A stretch of 64,000 bases of DNA from positions 620,001 through 684,000 of the forward strand of contig NZ_JBLUWW010000002.1 in assembly GCF_048323655.1 (NCBI RefSeq), written 5' to 3'. Position 1 is the first letter of the stretch, and every line of letters starts with the position of its first letter. A program made the position numbers and the translations under genes. Of the stretch, positions 44,400-52,653 are shown in pieces. The stretch is from Salinimicrobium soli. GTDB lineage: Bacteria; Bacteroidota; Bacteroidia; Flavobacteriales; Flavobacteriaceae. Below the pieces are notes generated by a model. It worked only from the letters and a program-made list of their open reading frames with translations. It was not told the DNA's origin and did no database searches.

Positions 44400-45463
44400 T
44401 ATTTTTCTTTGATCTCTACTTCAAAAAGAGTGTCCCAGTTCTTTCCGGTAACGTAAAGTTTTCCGGTAGCAGAATTATAGGCGATCCCATTGAGCACATC
44501 ATTTACAGGATCAAGGCTGGAAGCATTGTTAAGCCGTTCTTTGAGTCCGTCGAAATTGATCACTCCTTCAATAGCCCCATTTTCAGGGTTAATGATCGCT
44601 ACTCCGTTCTTTTGGTACGTATTGGCGTAGATCTTTCCATCGATCCATTCCAGCTCATTGAGCTGGGTTGCGATGGTACGATTGGTTACCGTTTGAATAA
44701 AGGATTTTTCAGCCTGGGTTTCAGGATCCAAAAGCCAGATGTTCTCTGTGCCGTCGCTTTTGAACATATAGTTTTCATTGTGGGTAAGACCCCAGCCTTC
44801 ATTGCTTTGGTGATAAGCAAACTCGCCAAGTTTTTCAAACGAATTTACGTCATAGATGAATCCAACACCCTCCTTCCAGGTGAGTTGGTAGATCTTGTCA
44901 TTTATAATCGTAATTCCTTCAGCAAAATAATTAGAAGGAACTTCTATGGATTGAAGAACCTCACCTGTCTCCAGATCCACTTTTCGCAGCGAAGACTGGC
45001 CATAGTGACCGGTGCTTTCATAAAGCTGACCGTTGTAAAATTCCAGGCCCTGCGTGTAGGCATCGGTAGCATGTGGATACGAATTAATCACCTCATAGGT
45101 GTAGGTGACCGGTGCCACATTATTATATAGAGTGATTTCCTGTTCCACCTGCTCCATATTTGCATTCGAGTAGATCTTGGCGCGAAGTGGCCAACGCCCT
45201 AATTTCTCATTCTGAAAAGTATAGTTCAGGTCTCCTTTATCTGTTTTTTCGAGCCGTGTATTTCCAAGGTAGTAGACAACGGAGTCGATCTTTTTTCCTG
45301 CGGAAGCATTAAGGTGCACCTGCAGGTTATCACCAAGCTTAAATTCGGTAGAATTGGGATTTAATTCGAGAGAATATTCCGAAGTTGTATCTTCAGAATC
45401 ACCGCCGCAGGAAAGGGCAAGCATACTTAAAATTAACAGCGACAGGGAGTTAATTATCTTCAT
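44399..45463 (-). CDS. Glutaminyl-peptide cyclotransferase, beta-propeller type (lipoprotein)
   Basis: 354 residues. The signal MKIINSLSLLILSMLALSC is a lipoprotein type. An N-terminal Ig-like part (about 25-110) precedes the plant/bacterial QC propeller: FYNGQLYESTGHYGQSSLRK, ITIINDKIYQLTWKEGVGF, GWGLTHNENYMFKSDGTENI, WIDGKIYANTYQ and LNGIAYNSATGKLYVTGKNW. It converts N-terminal Gln to pyroglutamate on exported proteins. N-terminal pyroglutamate is frequent on Bacteroidota exported proteins. Confidence 0.9.
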   Translation of the reverse strand: MKIINSLSLLILSMLALSCGGDSEDTTSEYSLELNPNSTEFKLGDNLQVHLNASAGKKIDSVVYYLGNTRLEKTDKGDLNYTFQNEKLGRWPLRAKIYSNANMEQVEQEITLYNNVAPVTYTYEVINSYPHATDAYTQGLEFYNGQLYESTGHYGQSSLRKVDLETGEVLQSIEVPSNYFAEGITIINDKIYQLTWKEGVGFIYDVNSFEKLGEFAYHQSNEGWGLTHNENYMFKSDGTENIWLLDPETQAEKSFIQTVTNRTIATQLNELEWIDGKIYANTYQKNGVAIINPENGAIEGVINFDGLKERLNNASSLDPVNDVLNGIAYNSATGKLYVTGKNWDTLFEVEIKEK

Positions 45464-45516
45464 TTTTGAGGGTGATTTTTAAGCAAGGTAAATTAATTAA
45501 TTCAGTTTAGAAAATA

Positions 45517-45547
45517 CTTGCAAAATGTATGAAAGGTTGTATATTTG
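45517..45547 (+). promoter_or_regulatory. Promoter of the SRP RNA gene
   Basis: CTTG (45517-45520), exactly 19 bases, then TATATTTG (45540-45547): a near-perfect match to the Bacteroidota consensus TTTG-N19-TAnnTTTG. The RNA begins 5 bases later. Confidence 0.85.
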
Positions 45548-45551
45548 CCCC

Positions 45552-45645
45552 GGCAAGTCCCACACAACCAGCTCCTGCTGAATCCCCCAGGGCGGGAACG
45601 CAGCAAGGGTAAGCGGTCGTAGCGGTGTGATGTGGGTCGCTTGCC
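45552..45645 (+). ncRNA. ffs: Signal recognition particle RNA, small bacterial (4.5S) type
   Basis: 94 bases that fold into one long hairpin: the ends GGCAAG and CTTGCC pair, as do TCCCAC and GTGGG further in. The apical part contains the SRP-specific internal loop GGGCGGGAACGCAGCAAGGG. It acts with Ffh in co-translational targeting to the membrane. The start is fixed by the promoter at 45517-45547, and the end by the closing stem followed by a T run (about 45647-45652). Confidence 0.93.
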
Positions 45646-45688
45646 ATTTTTTGTTTCTGCTCGTTAAATTTTGTTGCATCTTTGCAGC

Positions 45689-46504
45689 ATGAAAGAAAGC
45701 AAATCCCCCAAAGTTGTTTTTATTACCGGTGCTTCTTCAGGAATTGGAAAAGCCATCGCCGATTTTCTTATTTCCAAGGATTTTATCGTCTATGGAACCA
45801 GCAGAAATCCGCAGAAGTATTCTGTAGATTTTCCGCTGGTCGCATTAGATGTGACAAAACCTGAAAGTATTAAAAATGCAGTTTCTGAAGTAGTTTCCAA
45901 GGCAGGAAGAATTGATGTGCTGGTGAATAATGCCGGAGTTGGAATAACAGGTCCTATTGAAGAAACTCCCGATGAGGAGATCAAAAAAGCTTTTGACACA
46001 AACTATTTCGGTCCTATCAATGTCATTAAAGCAGTGCTTCCGGAAATGCGAAAAGTTGGTGGCGGCCTCGTTATAAATATTACTTCAATTGCCGGTTATA
46101 TGGGCCTTCCTTACCGCGGAATTTACTCTGCTTCCAAAGGAGCTCTTGAACTTACCACCGAAGCCTTCAGAATGGAACTGCGCGACTTTAATATTCAAAT
46201 GACCAATGTGGCACCCGGCGATTTTGCTACCAATATTGCTGCAGGTCGTTATCATGCGCCCGTTATTGAAGGTTCACCTTATGAAAAGCCCTACGGAAAT
46301 ACCCTGAAGCTAATGAATCAGCATGTGGATGAAGGGCAGGATCCAAAGCAAATGGCCGAAGCGGTTTACGGGATCATAAAAGAGAAAAATCCGAAGGGAC
46401 ATTATAAGGTAGGAGAACCCATGCAAAAGTTTTCTGTGGCTCTAAAAAGGGTACTTCCAGATAAACTTTACGAGAGATTACTTCTGAAGCATTATAAATT
46501 GTAG
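45689..46504 (+). CDS. Short-chain dehydrogenase/reductase
   Basis: 271 residues from the ATG at 45689 (MKESKSPKVVFITGASSGIG). The cofactor motif is TGASSGIGKA, followed by NNAGVG, the catalytic Ser in INITSIAGYMG, and Tyr-x3-Lys in YSASKGALE. It is a classical SDR of unknown substrate. A C-terminal basic tail (VALKRVLPDKLYERLLLKHY) suggests a lipid or membrane-associated substrate, but this is only a guess. It directly follows the SRP RNA. Confidence 0.9.
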   Translation: MKESKSPKVVFITGASSGIGKAIADFLISKDFIVYGTSRNPQKYSVDFPLVALDVTKPESIKNAVSEVVSKAGRIDVLVNNAGVGITGPIEETPDEEIKKAFDTNYFGPINVIKAVLPEMRKVGGGLVINITSIAGYMGLPYRGIYSASKGALELTTEAFRMELRDFNIQMTNVAPGDFATNIAAGRYHAPVIEGSPYEKPYGNTLKLMNQHVDEGQDPKQMAEAVYGIIKEKNPKGHYKVGEPMQKFSVALKRVLPDKLYERLLLKHYKL

Positions 46505-46564
46505 TTTTGCAACAGGTTTAAAAAAACGAAATTTTTACACTAAATCTATTTAAATCAACACACT

Positions 46565-47218
46565 ATGAAATTTTTTATTGATACGGCAAACCTTGACCAG
46601 ATAAGGGAAGCGCAGGAACTTGGAGTTCTTGACGGCGTAACTACCAATCCTTCCCTAATGGCCAAAGAAGGGATCACCGGAAAAGAGAATATCATCAACC
46701 ACTATAAGAAGATCTGTGAAATTGTAGACGGAGATGTAAGTGCTGAGGTAATTGCTACAGATTTTGAAAATATTATCAAAGAAGGAGAAGAACTGGCAGC
46801 ATTGCACGAGCAGATTGTGGTAAAGGTGCCAATGATAAAAGACGGGATCAAAGCCATAAAATACTTTAGCGATAAAGGCATCAGGACTAACTGTACTTTA
46901 GTGTTCTCAGCTGGGCAGGCATTGCTTGCCGCAAAAGCAGGAGCCACTTATGTGTCACCATTCATCGGAAGGTTGGATGATATTTCTACAGATGGTCTTA
47001 ACCTGATTGCAGAGATCCGTTTGATATATGACAACTACAATTTTGATACACAAATTTTAGCTGCTTCGGTACGTCACACTATGCACGTTATTGACTGTGC
47101 GAAGATTGGGGCAGATGTAATGACAGGACCATTGTCATCCATTGTTGGTCTTGCAAGTCACCCGCTTACTGATATTGGTCTGGAGAAATTTCTGGCAGAT
47201 CACAAAAAAGGGAACTAA
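46565..47218 (+). CDS. fsa: Fructose-6-phosphate aldolase/transaldolase family protein
   Basis: 217 residues, the short transaldolase type. Motifs are FIDTANLDQIREA, DGVTTNPSLMAKEG, the Schiff-base Lys87 in VVKVPM, and YVSPFIGRLDD. Members of this size are either fructose-6-phosphate aldolases or short transaldolases, and sequence alone does not separate them here. It is followed by a strong UUCG-loop terminator. Confidence 0.9.
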   Translation: MKFFIDTANLDQIREAQELGVLDGVTTNPSLMAKEGITGKENIINHYKKICEIVDGDVSAEVIATDFENIIKEGEELAALHEQIVVKVPMIKDGIKAIKYFSDKGIRTNCTLVFSAGQALLAAKAGATYVSPFIGRLDDISTDGLNLIAEIRLIYDNYNFDTQILAASVRHTMHVIDCAKIGADVMTGPLSSIVGLASHPLTDIGLEKFLADHKKGN

Positions 47219-47241
47219 AAATCCCATTTTTGGATACTAAT

Positions 47242-47275
47242 AAGCCTTTATTCTTCGGAATAGAGGCTTTTTTTA
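47242..47275 (+). terminator. UUCG-tetraloop terminator after fsa
   Basis: A 12-bp stem with one G-U pair (47242-47253 with 47258-47269) is capped by TTCG closed by a C-G pair and followed by a T run. Confidence 0.92.
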
Positions 47276-48721
47276 TTGATTGAGGAACTCTAGAATGCGG
47301 GTCTCAAATTGAGGGGAATTTATAAAAGCATCCCCAATGATCACTTTGCCGGTTGAATCCAAAAAGAGAAGTTTGTTGAGGTAGTACTGGAAAAATTCTT
47401 TTTTGATACGCGTTCTGCCTACCTGAAATTCCATCTCGGGATCATACCCATATTTATTTAACGCTAAGCGCCATTTTGAGACTTCCCCAATATCCATGTT
47501 GATGCCAATGAAATTGATCTCAGGATATTTTTCTCTCATTTCATCGATCAATTGATGATATTGCTTGTGTTCCCTGGAGTAGATGGACCAGAGGAAGACA
47601 ATAGTCGGTTTCTTTATTACCTCTTTGAATTGAATAGTATCCCCTGATGAATTTATCAATGGAACAGTTGATACACGAGTACCCGGTAAATAAGCCAATT
47701 GAAGGACTCCCAATTGTTCCAGGTTACTTAATTCTTTCTGAGGGATTCTGGATTCCTTAAGAAGATTAAGTGTTTTCGTGATCTCTTCTTCTTCCCGGGC
47801 CATCACAATGCCCAACACTCCCAGCTTTGACAGAAAATGATTTTTCAAGACGGGTAGTTGTATCAATTCATTCACTTTTTCAATGCGGGAAGTGATATTC
47901 TCGTGGGAAGTAAAATCCTGACAATTCCTTGATGGATCTTTCTCTTCTTTACAGGCTTCAAAAGAATAATTGATCAGGTAATTTTCAATGAAACGTTTAT
48001 AACCCGGATACGACTGTAGATCGGCTTCATTGAAACTTACTTTTTCCCGATGATCCATAAAACCTTCTGGTAAGCGGGTCGAAAATTGGTCATTGTAGCG
48101 GTTTACAAGATAGATGTAGCGCTCCCTCAGATCGTAATTCTCGTAATTAATGACCTTTTTAGCCACCGAAAGAAAGTCTTCTGAAAGCTTATACTTATTA
48201 TTTACTTTTTCAAGTGCTCTTAATCTTGACTCCCTTATAGAATCGGTTTTAGATGCAAAATTGTCGGGATCTATTTTATAGAATGACAATAGAAGATCAG
48301 CCGTCTTCTCGTCATCGAGGTACATTTGTGTGAGAAAATTATTTCTCGCCTCTCCTTTGCCGCTAAAGTGAAGCGATTCGTCAAAGGCAAAAGTATTGGC
48401 CCTCATTAATAGACTGTCGCCGGGTTCCAGATAAATTGGTTGACTCTCGGGACGGTGTTTAAAAATATAAATACCACTGGCAGGATCATCTATTTTATAA
48501 CTAAACCTGTTTCGGTTGTTTAGAAAAATTGTATCCAATAATTTTCCATTTCGGAAAAGAAGGAGGTGATCAGAACTGGGATTCACTATTTCTCCGCCAA
48601 GATAAGCAGAGGAATTTTCAGTTTGTGGTTCATCTTCACAAGAAGTGAAAATAAGGCTCAGGGGCAGTAAAATTACAGCCAGGAAAGCGTAAACAGGCGG
48701 ATTTATTTTATACTTCTTCAA
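47273..48721 (-). CDS. Thioredoxin-fold (TlpA-like) lipoprotein lacking the CxxC motif
   Basis: 482 residues. The signal MKKYKINPPVYAFLAVILLPLSLIFTSCEDE contains a lipobox Cys. A helical N-terminal region similar to the DUF4369-type parts of TlpA proteins is followed from about 350 by the thioredoxin fold: KPTIVFLWSIYSREHKQYHQ, INFIGINMDIG and YLNKLLFLDSTGKVI. The usual WCxxC is replaced by SIYSREH, so it cannot do disulphide chemistry in the normal way. It may be a scaffold or binding protein in the periplasm. Confidence 0.82.
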   Translation of the reverse strand: MKKYKINPPVYAFLAVILLPLSLIFTSCEDEPQTENSSAYLGGEIVNPSSDHLLLFRNGKLLDTIFLNNRNRFSYKIDDPASGIYIFKHRPESQPIYLEPGDSLLMRANTFAFDESLHFSGKGEARNNFLTQMYLDDEKTADLLLSFYKIDPDNFASKTDSIRESRLRALEKVNNKYKLSEDFLSVAKKVINYENYDLRERYIYLVNRYNDQFSTRLPEGFMDHREKVSFNEADLQSYPGYKRFIENYLINYSFEACKEEKDPSRNCQDFTSHENITSRIEKVNELIQLPVLKNHFLSKLGVLGIVMAREEEEITKTLNLLKESRIPQKELSNLEQLGVLQLAYLPGTRVSTVPLINSSGDTIQFKEVIKKPTIVFLWSIYSREHKQYHQLIDEMREKYPEINFIGINMDIGEVSKWRLALNKYGYDPEMEFQVGRTRIKKEFFQYYLNKLLFLDSTGKVIIGDAFINSPQFETRILEFLNQ

Positions 48722-48875
48722 GGATTCTGGAGGGCCAACAAATTAAGGAAAAACAAAATTAGGAGGTGACTAAAGAAGGTGATGTTAACTACACGTTAAA
48801 AGGAGAATATCAAACGTTAATCTTTCTTTGAATGAGTGTAAATAGCTACTTTTGCACAAATTTCAAAAACAGAAT

Positions 48876-50504
48876 ATGTTATCAGTTTCAAATCTTTCCG
48901 TGCAGTTCGGGAAACGAGTATTATTTGATGAGGTGAATACCACCTTTACGCAGGGGAATTGTTATGGAGTCATTGGTGCCAACGGTGCCGGAAAATCCAC
49001 TTTTTTGAAGATCCTGAGCGGGAAATCTGACCCTACTTCAGGTCACGTGCATTTGGAGCCGGGAAAGAGAATGTCTGTTCTGGAACAAAACCACAACCTG
49101 TACGACGAATACCCTGTCTTGGAAACAGTGATCATGGGAAATAAGCCCTTGTATAAGATCAAAAAGGAAATGGATGAGATCTATGCAAAGGAAGATTTCA
49201 GCGATGCCGATGGAGAGAGAGTAGGAGTACTGCAAGTAGAATTCGAAGAAATGAATGGCTGGAATGCCGACAGTGAAGCGGCAGCGTTACTTTCTAACCT
49301 TGGAATAAAAGAGGACAACCATTACACCTTAATGGGCGATCTTGATAATAAATTGAAGGTAAGGGTGCTTCTTGCGCAGGCTCTTTTTGGTAATCCGGAT
49401 GTGCTCATTATGGATGAGCCTACCAACGACCTGGATTATGAAACCATTTCATGGTTAGAGAATTTCCTGGCGAACTATGACAATACTGTAATTGTGGTTT
49501 CTCACGACCGTCACTTCCTGGATTCAGTTTGTACCCATATCTCTGATATTGACTTCGGAAAGATCAACCACTATAGTGGAAACTATACCTTCTGGTATGA
49601 ATCTTCGCAATTGGCAGCCCGTCAACGTGCGCAGCAAAACAAGAAAGCCGAAGAAAAGAAAAAGGAATTACAGGAATTCATTCAGCGATTCAGCGCGAAC
49701 GTTGCCAAATCTAAACAGGCTACTTCCCGTAAAAAGATGATCGAAAAGCTGAATATTGAAGATATCAAACCTTCCAGCCGTCGTTATCCTGCCATTATTT
49801 TTGAAAGGGAACGGGAAGCCGGAGATCAGATCCTTAACATCGAAGGGCTTACAGCGTCTTTAGAGGGAGAGACCCTGTTCAGCAATGTGAATATAAACCT
49901 TGCAAAAGGGGATAAAGTAGTAGTGTATTCAAAAGATTCACGAGCCACCACAGCTTTTTACCAAATTTTAAATGGAAAGGAAAAACCACTTTCCGGAAAA
50001 TTTAGCTGGGGTATTACAACTAACCAGTCTTATTTACCATTGGACAACTCAGAATATTTTGACAACGATCTTACACTTGTTGACTGGCTAAGACAATGGG
50101 CAAAGACCGAAGAAGAAAGAGAAGAAGTACACATTCGTGGTTTCCTTGGTAAAATGATCTTTAGTGGGGAAGAAGCCTTAAAAACAGCCCGTGTTCTTTC
50201 GGGAGGGGAAAAAGTGCGTTGTATGTTGAGCAGAATGATGATGATGAGGGCCAACGTGTTGATGTTAGACGAGCCTACAAACCACCTTGACCTGGAATCG
50301 ATCACGGCCTTTAATAACTCGCTTAAGAACTTTAAAGGAACAGTATTATTTACTACTCACGATCATGAGTTTGCCCAAACCGTGGCAAATCGTGTTATAG
50401 AATTGACTCCTGGTGGAGCGATTGATCGTTACCTCACATTCGACGAGTATATGAGTGACAAAAAGATACGTGAGCAGCGTGAAAAAATGTATGCTGAGGT
50501 TTAA
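48876..50504 (+). CDS. ABC-F family ATPase with one degenerate ATP site
   Basis: 542 residues from the ATG at 48876. An earlier start at 48852 falls inside the -7 element TACTTTTG (48847-48854) and is excluded. Two ABC domains have no membrane segment, as in translation-factor ABC-F proteins. NBD1 has an intact Walker A (GANGAGKS, residues 34-41) and Walker B VLIMDEPTNDLD, but its signature reads DLDNKLKVRV instead of LSGGEKVRV. NBD2 has an intact signature LSGGEKVRC and Walker B MLDEPTNHLD, but its Walker A is replaced by SKDSRATT. A linker of about 80 residues (about 240-325) includes QFIQRFSANVAKSKQATSRK, a usual ABC-F interdomain helix. It probably acts on ribosomes. Confidence 0.92.
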   Translation: MLSVSNLSVQFGKRVLFDEVNTTFTQGNCYGVIGANGAGKSTFLKILSGKSDPTSGHVHLEPGKRMSVLEQNHNLYDEYPVLETVIMGNKPLYKIKKEMDEIYAKEDFSDADGERVGVLQVEFEEMNGWNADSEAAALLSNLGIKEDNHYTLMGDLDNKLKVRVLLAQALFGNPDVLIMDEPTNDLDYETISWLENFLANYDNTVIVVSHDRHFLDSVCTHISDIDFGKINHYSGNYTFWYESSQLAARQRAQQNKKAEEKKKELQEFIQRFSANVAKSKQATSRKKMIEKLNIEDIKPSSRRYPAIIFEREREAGDQILNIEGLTASLEGETLFSNVNINLAKGDKVVVYSKDSRATTAFYQILNGKEKPLSGKFSWGITTNQSYLPLDNSEYFDNDLTLVDWLRQWAKTEEEREEVHIRGFLGKMIFSGEEALKTARVLSGGEKVRCMLSRMMMMRANVLMLDEPTNHLDLESITAFNNSLKNFKGTVLFTTHDHEFAQTVANRVIELTPGGAIDRYLTFDEYMSDKKIREQREKMYAEV

Positions 50505-50526
50505 TTTTTAAACCAAATAAAATTAG

Positions 50527-50556
50527 AAGGTGTCGCATAGCGGCACCTTTTTTTTA
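50527..50556 (+). terminator. Intrinsic terminator after the ABC-F gene
   Basis: A 10-bp stem with one G-U pair and a 3-base loop (50527-50549), followed by eight T. It touches the stop of the convergent gene. Confidence 0.9.
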
Positions 50557-50751
50557 TTCCTCTTCTGAAGGATTAAAGAACCTGTACAGATCCCATCCTC
50601 CCATGATTATAAATCCAATGGCAATTATAATTCGAAAAGTGGTGTAAGGGACGCCGTTCCAGAATGTAAATAACCGGTAGAAACCATAGGATAGAAAAGC
50701 CAGGCCTACAATGAGATTAAGATAATTATGGCGCCGGGTGTTTTCAGACAT
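50554..50751 (-). CDS. Small two-helix membrane protein
   Basis: 65 residues from the ATG at 50751 (MSENTRRHNYLNLIVGLAF), which starts 13 bases after the upstream DUF2007 stop. Two hydrophobic segments (LIVGLAFLSYGFYRLFTF and FRIIIAIGFIIMGGWDLYRF) are followed by an acidic tail. It is probably cotranscribed with the DUF2007 gene. Function unknown. Confidence 0.7.
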   Translation of the reverse strand: MSENTRRHNYLNLIVGLAFLSYGFYRLFTFWNGVPYTTFRIIIAIGFIIMGGWDLYRFFNPSEEE

Positions 50752-50764
50752 AGAGGAAAACAGG

Positions 50765-50998
50765 CTACTCCTTTGGAAAAGTTTCTTCTGCAATTTTTAG
50801 TGCTTTATCATAATATTCAGAGAGAACAAATAATTGTACCTGGCCGGGAAGTCCTCCTCCAAAGCCTGCCCGTAATCCGGAATCAAAATCATTTCGGACA
50901 CGGCTGGGAATGTCCTGCTCTTCCAGGATATTTTGCAGGTGCATTACATTAACTTCAGATCCTGTGTATATCCTTTTATAGTCTTCTTCTGAACTCAT
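50765..50998 (-). CDS. DUF2007 domain protein
   Basis: 77 residues. IYTGSEVNVMHLQNILEEQDI and PGQVQLFVLSEYYDKALKIAEE are the DUF2007 pattern, a small ferredoxin-like domain thought to bind signals or metabolites. The adjacent small membrane gene may be its partner. No signal peptide. Confidence 0.82.
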   Translation of the reverse strand: MSSEEDYKRIYTGSEVNVMHLQNILEEQDIPSRVRNDFDSGLRAGFGGGLPGQVQLFVLSEYYDKALKIAEETFPKE

Positions 50999-51073
50999 CT
51001 GTTTTTCTTTAAGTCCTAAATTTACTAATAGGAAATTAACTACCCGGTGCTTTTAGATTCAGTTTAACAATTG

Positions 51074-51799
51074 TTATGCATTGTAGAACTTACTGTTCCA
51101 GTTACCTGAGCTAAAATTCTTTCCCAAACTAATTCCGTAGAAAAAAATAAGAGCTACCACGGACTTGAAAGTGTATAAAAAGATGATCAGGAATTCTGAG
51201 GTAGACTGATAACGGCTGAAGAAGATTTCCCGAATTCCAAAGGCCAGCAGAAAGCTGAAAAAGAAACTAAAGATCAACAGGTTCTCCAGATTTTTCAGGG
51301 GCCACATGGCTAATTTACGAAGTGGGTGAATATCCTTTCCCCATTTGTGGACCAGGTAAAAATAATCGTTCCCGATAGGTGCAAACAACATGGGATCATC
51401 GGCATTCTCTAGTCTGAAATATTTTGCCGGTGCAAGGATCTGAAGATTGCTAAGGCTGGTTTGGTGTGCCTGTTCGAGTTCTTTTACTGCAGAAACAGCT
51501 TCAGAAGGAAGCTCTGCCTTGAAGAAGCGGGTGCGTAGAAACCGAAGCCGGTAGTTGATGCTGATCTTTTTAATTTGGGAAATATGGAAGATCCTTTCCG
51601 TTTCTAAAAGGTCAAAAATGAATTTGTTTTCACCATTTCCTTCCGGTTCTCCATTGAGAATTCGTTGTTTAATTTCTTCCTCAGTTTCTGATCCGGCTTC
51701 TAATATTTCTTGAACTTTCTGGAGTATTTCTTCTTCGGAGCTCTCTTTATTTCGCAGGAATGTAAGTTGGTGGTGGAGGTTTGTTCTTTCTAGCAGCAT
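51074..51799 (-). CDS. Hypothetical protein with C-terminal membrane helices
   Basis: 241 residues, family not recognised. The N-terminal 60 residues are charged and helical. The middle contains an alpha/beta stretch ending in GNDYFYLVHKWGKDIHPLRK, and two hydrophobic segments follow (LLIFSFFFSFLLAFGIREIF and FKSVVALIFFYGISLG). It probably sits in the inner membrane with a cytosolic N-terminal domain. It stands alone between short genes. Confidence 0.6.
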   Translation of the reverse strand: MLLERTNLHHQLTFLRNKESSEEEILQKVQEILEAGSETEEEIKQRILNGEPEGNGENKFIFDLLETERIFHISQIKKISINYRLRFLRTRFFKAELPSEAVSAVKELEQAHQTSLSNLQILAPAKYFRLENADDPMLFAPIGNDYFYLVHKWGKDIHPLRKLAMWPLKNLENLLIFSFFFSFLLAFGIREIFFSRYQSTSEFLIIFLYTFKSVVALIFFYGISLGKNFSSGNWNSKFYNA

Positions 51800-51991
51800 A
51801 TCCCTTTCTTTTAAACCAGTCTAAATTAAGGAATAACATCAGTATTTGCAAAACACTATTTATATGGTAAAGCTTAACGTTTTTTATTGTTAATTTTAAG
51901 ATTATCGGGTTAAAATAAAGATAAACCTTCCGAAGCCAAAAGTCAGGCTTTTTATAATTCCTATCTTCTCAAAAAATAAAAATTATTGAGT

Positions 51992-52579
51992 ATGAAAAGA
52001 ATGAAATATGTGATCAGCCTTAGTATTGTGATGAGTTTATTACTACTGAGTTGTGGTCCAAAAGTCAATACAAGCAAAAAAACCACGCAAAGCCTGGATA
52101 GTTTTTCGAGCTATGCATTTTTACCCAATCAGGATACAATTAAGACCACCCGTTATGATAACTCATTTGTAAATGAGATCGTCATTAATGAGATCACTGA
52201 AAATATGCAACAACAGGATTACCGGTTAGACAGAAGTCAGCCAGACCTGCTGGTGTATTACCATTTAATGCTTGATGAAGCTACCATGGCCGATGCGGCA
52301 CCTGTTTATACGAATTATAGTTATTACAGGCCGGGATATTACGTGGGGCCCTACTACAGGAACTATATGTATAATGATTATTATACCATTCCAAGAATTG
52401 CGGGCAGCGGAATTGAACAAATTCCCTATAAAGAAGGTACTATTGTAGTAGACCTGATCAACCGCCGCACCAATGAGATAGTTTGGAGAGGCAAAGCCAG
52501 TGATGTGATCACTCTTAACAACCTGGAAGAGGAGTTAAAGCAATACATAAATGCCATTTTTGACAAGTTTCCCAAATAA
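51992..52579 (+). CDS. DUF4136 family lipoprotein
   Basis: 195 residues from the ATG at 51992. A TTG two codons earlier is a possible but less likely start. The signal MKRMKYVISLSIVMSLLLLSC is a lipoprotein type. The mature protein shows the DUF4136 pattern (SFSSYAFLPNQDTIKTT, QPDLLVYYHLML, EGTIVVDLINRRTNEIVWRG), including a Tyr-rich loop around YRPGYYVGPYYRNY. It is a predicted outer-membrane lipoprotein of unknown role, ended by a bidirectional terminator. Confidence 0.85.
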   Translation: MKRMKYVISLSIVMSLLLLSCGPKVNTSKKTTQSLDSFSSYAFLPNQDTIKTTRYDNSFVNEIVINEITENMQQQDYRLDRSQPDLLVYYHLMLDEATMADAAPVYTNYSYYRPGYYVGPYYRNYMYNDYYTIPRIAGSGIEQIPYKEGTIVVDLINRRTNEIVWRGKASDVITLNNLEEELKQYINAIFDKFPK

Positions 52580-52600
52580 GTAGAGATTCGGGATTATAAC

Positions 52601-52638
52601 AAAAACGCCCCCTCAAATTTGAAGGGGCGTTTCTTTTT
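52601..52638. terminator. Bidirectional terminator between DUF4136 gene and pheT
   Basis: AAACGCCCC (52603-52611) pairs with GGGGCGTTT (52624-52632); the inner TCAAATTTGA is itself palindromic. A T run follows on the plus side and an A tract precedes it. Confidence 0.85.
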
Positions 52639-52653
52639 TATAGTTTCTAAAAC

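Noticed and set aside
44375..45130. Plus-strand open frame of 251 residues
   Set aside because: Antisense to the glutaminyl cyclotransferase gene, without recognisable motifs or a promoter.
48852..48875. Longer start for the ABC-F gene
   Set aside because: The extra codons overlap TACTTTTG at 48847-48854, and the family begins with the ML-x-V-x-N-L segment at the later ATG.
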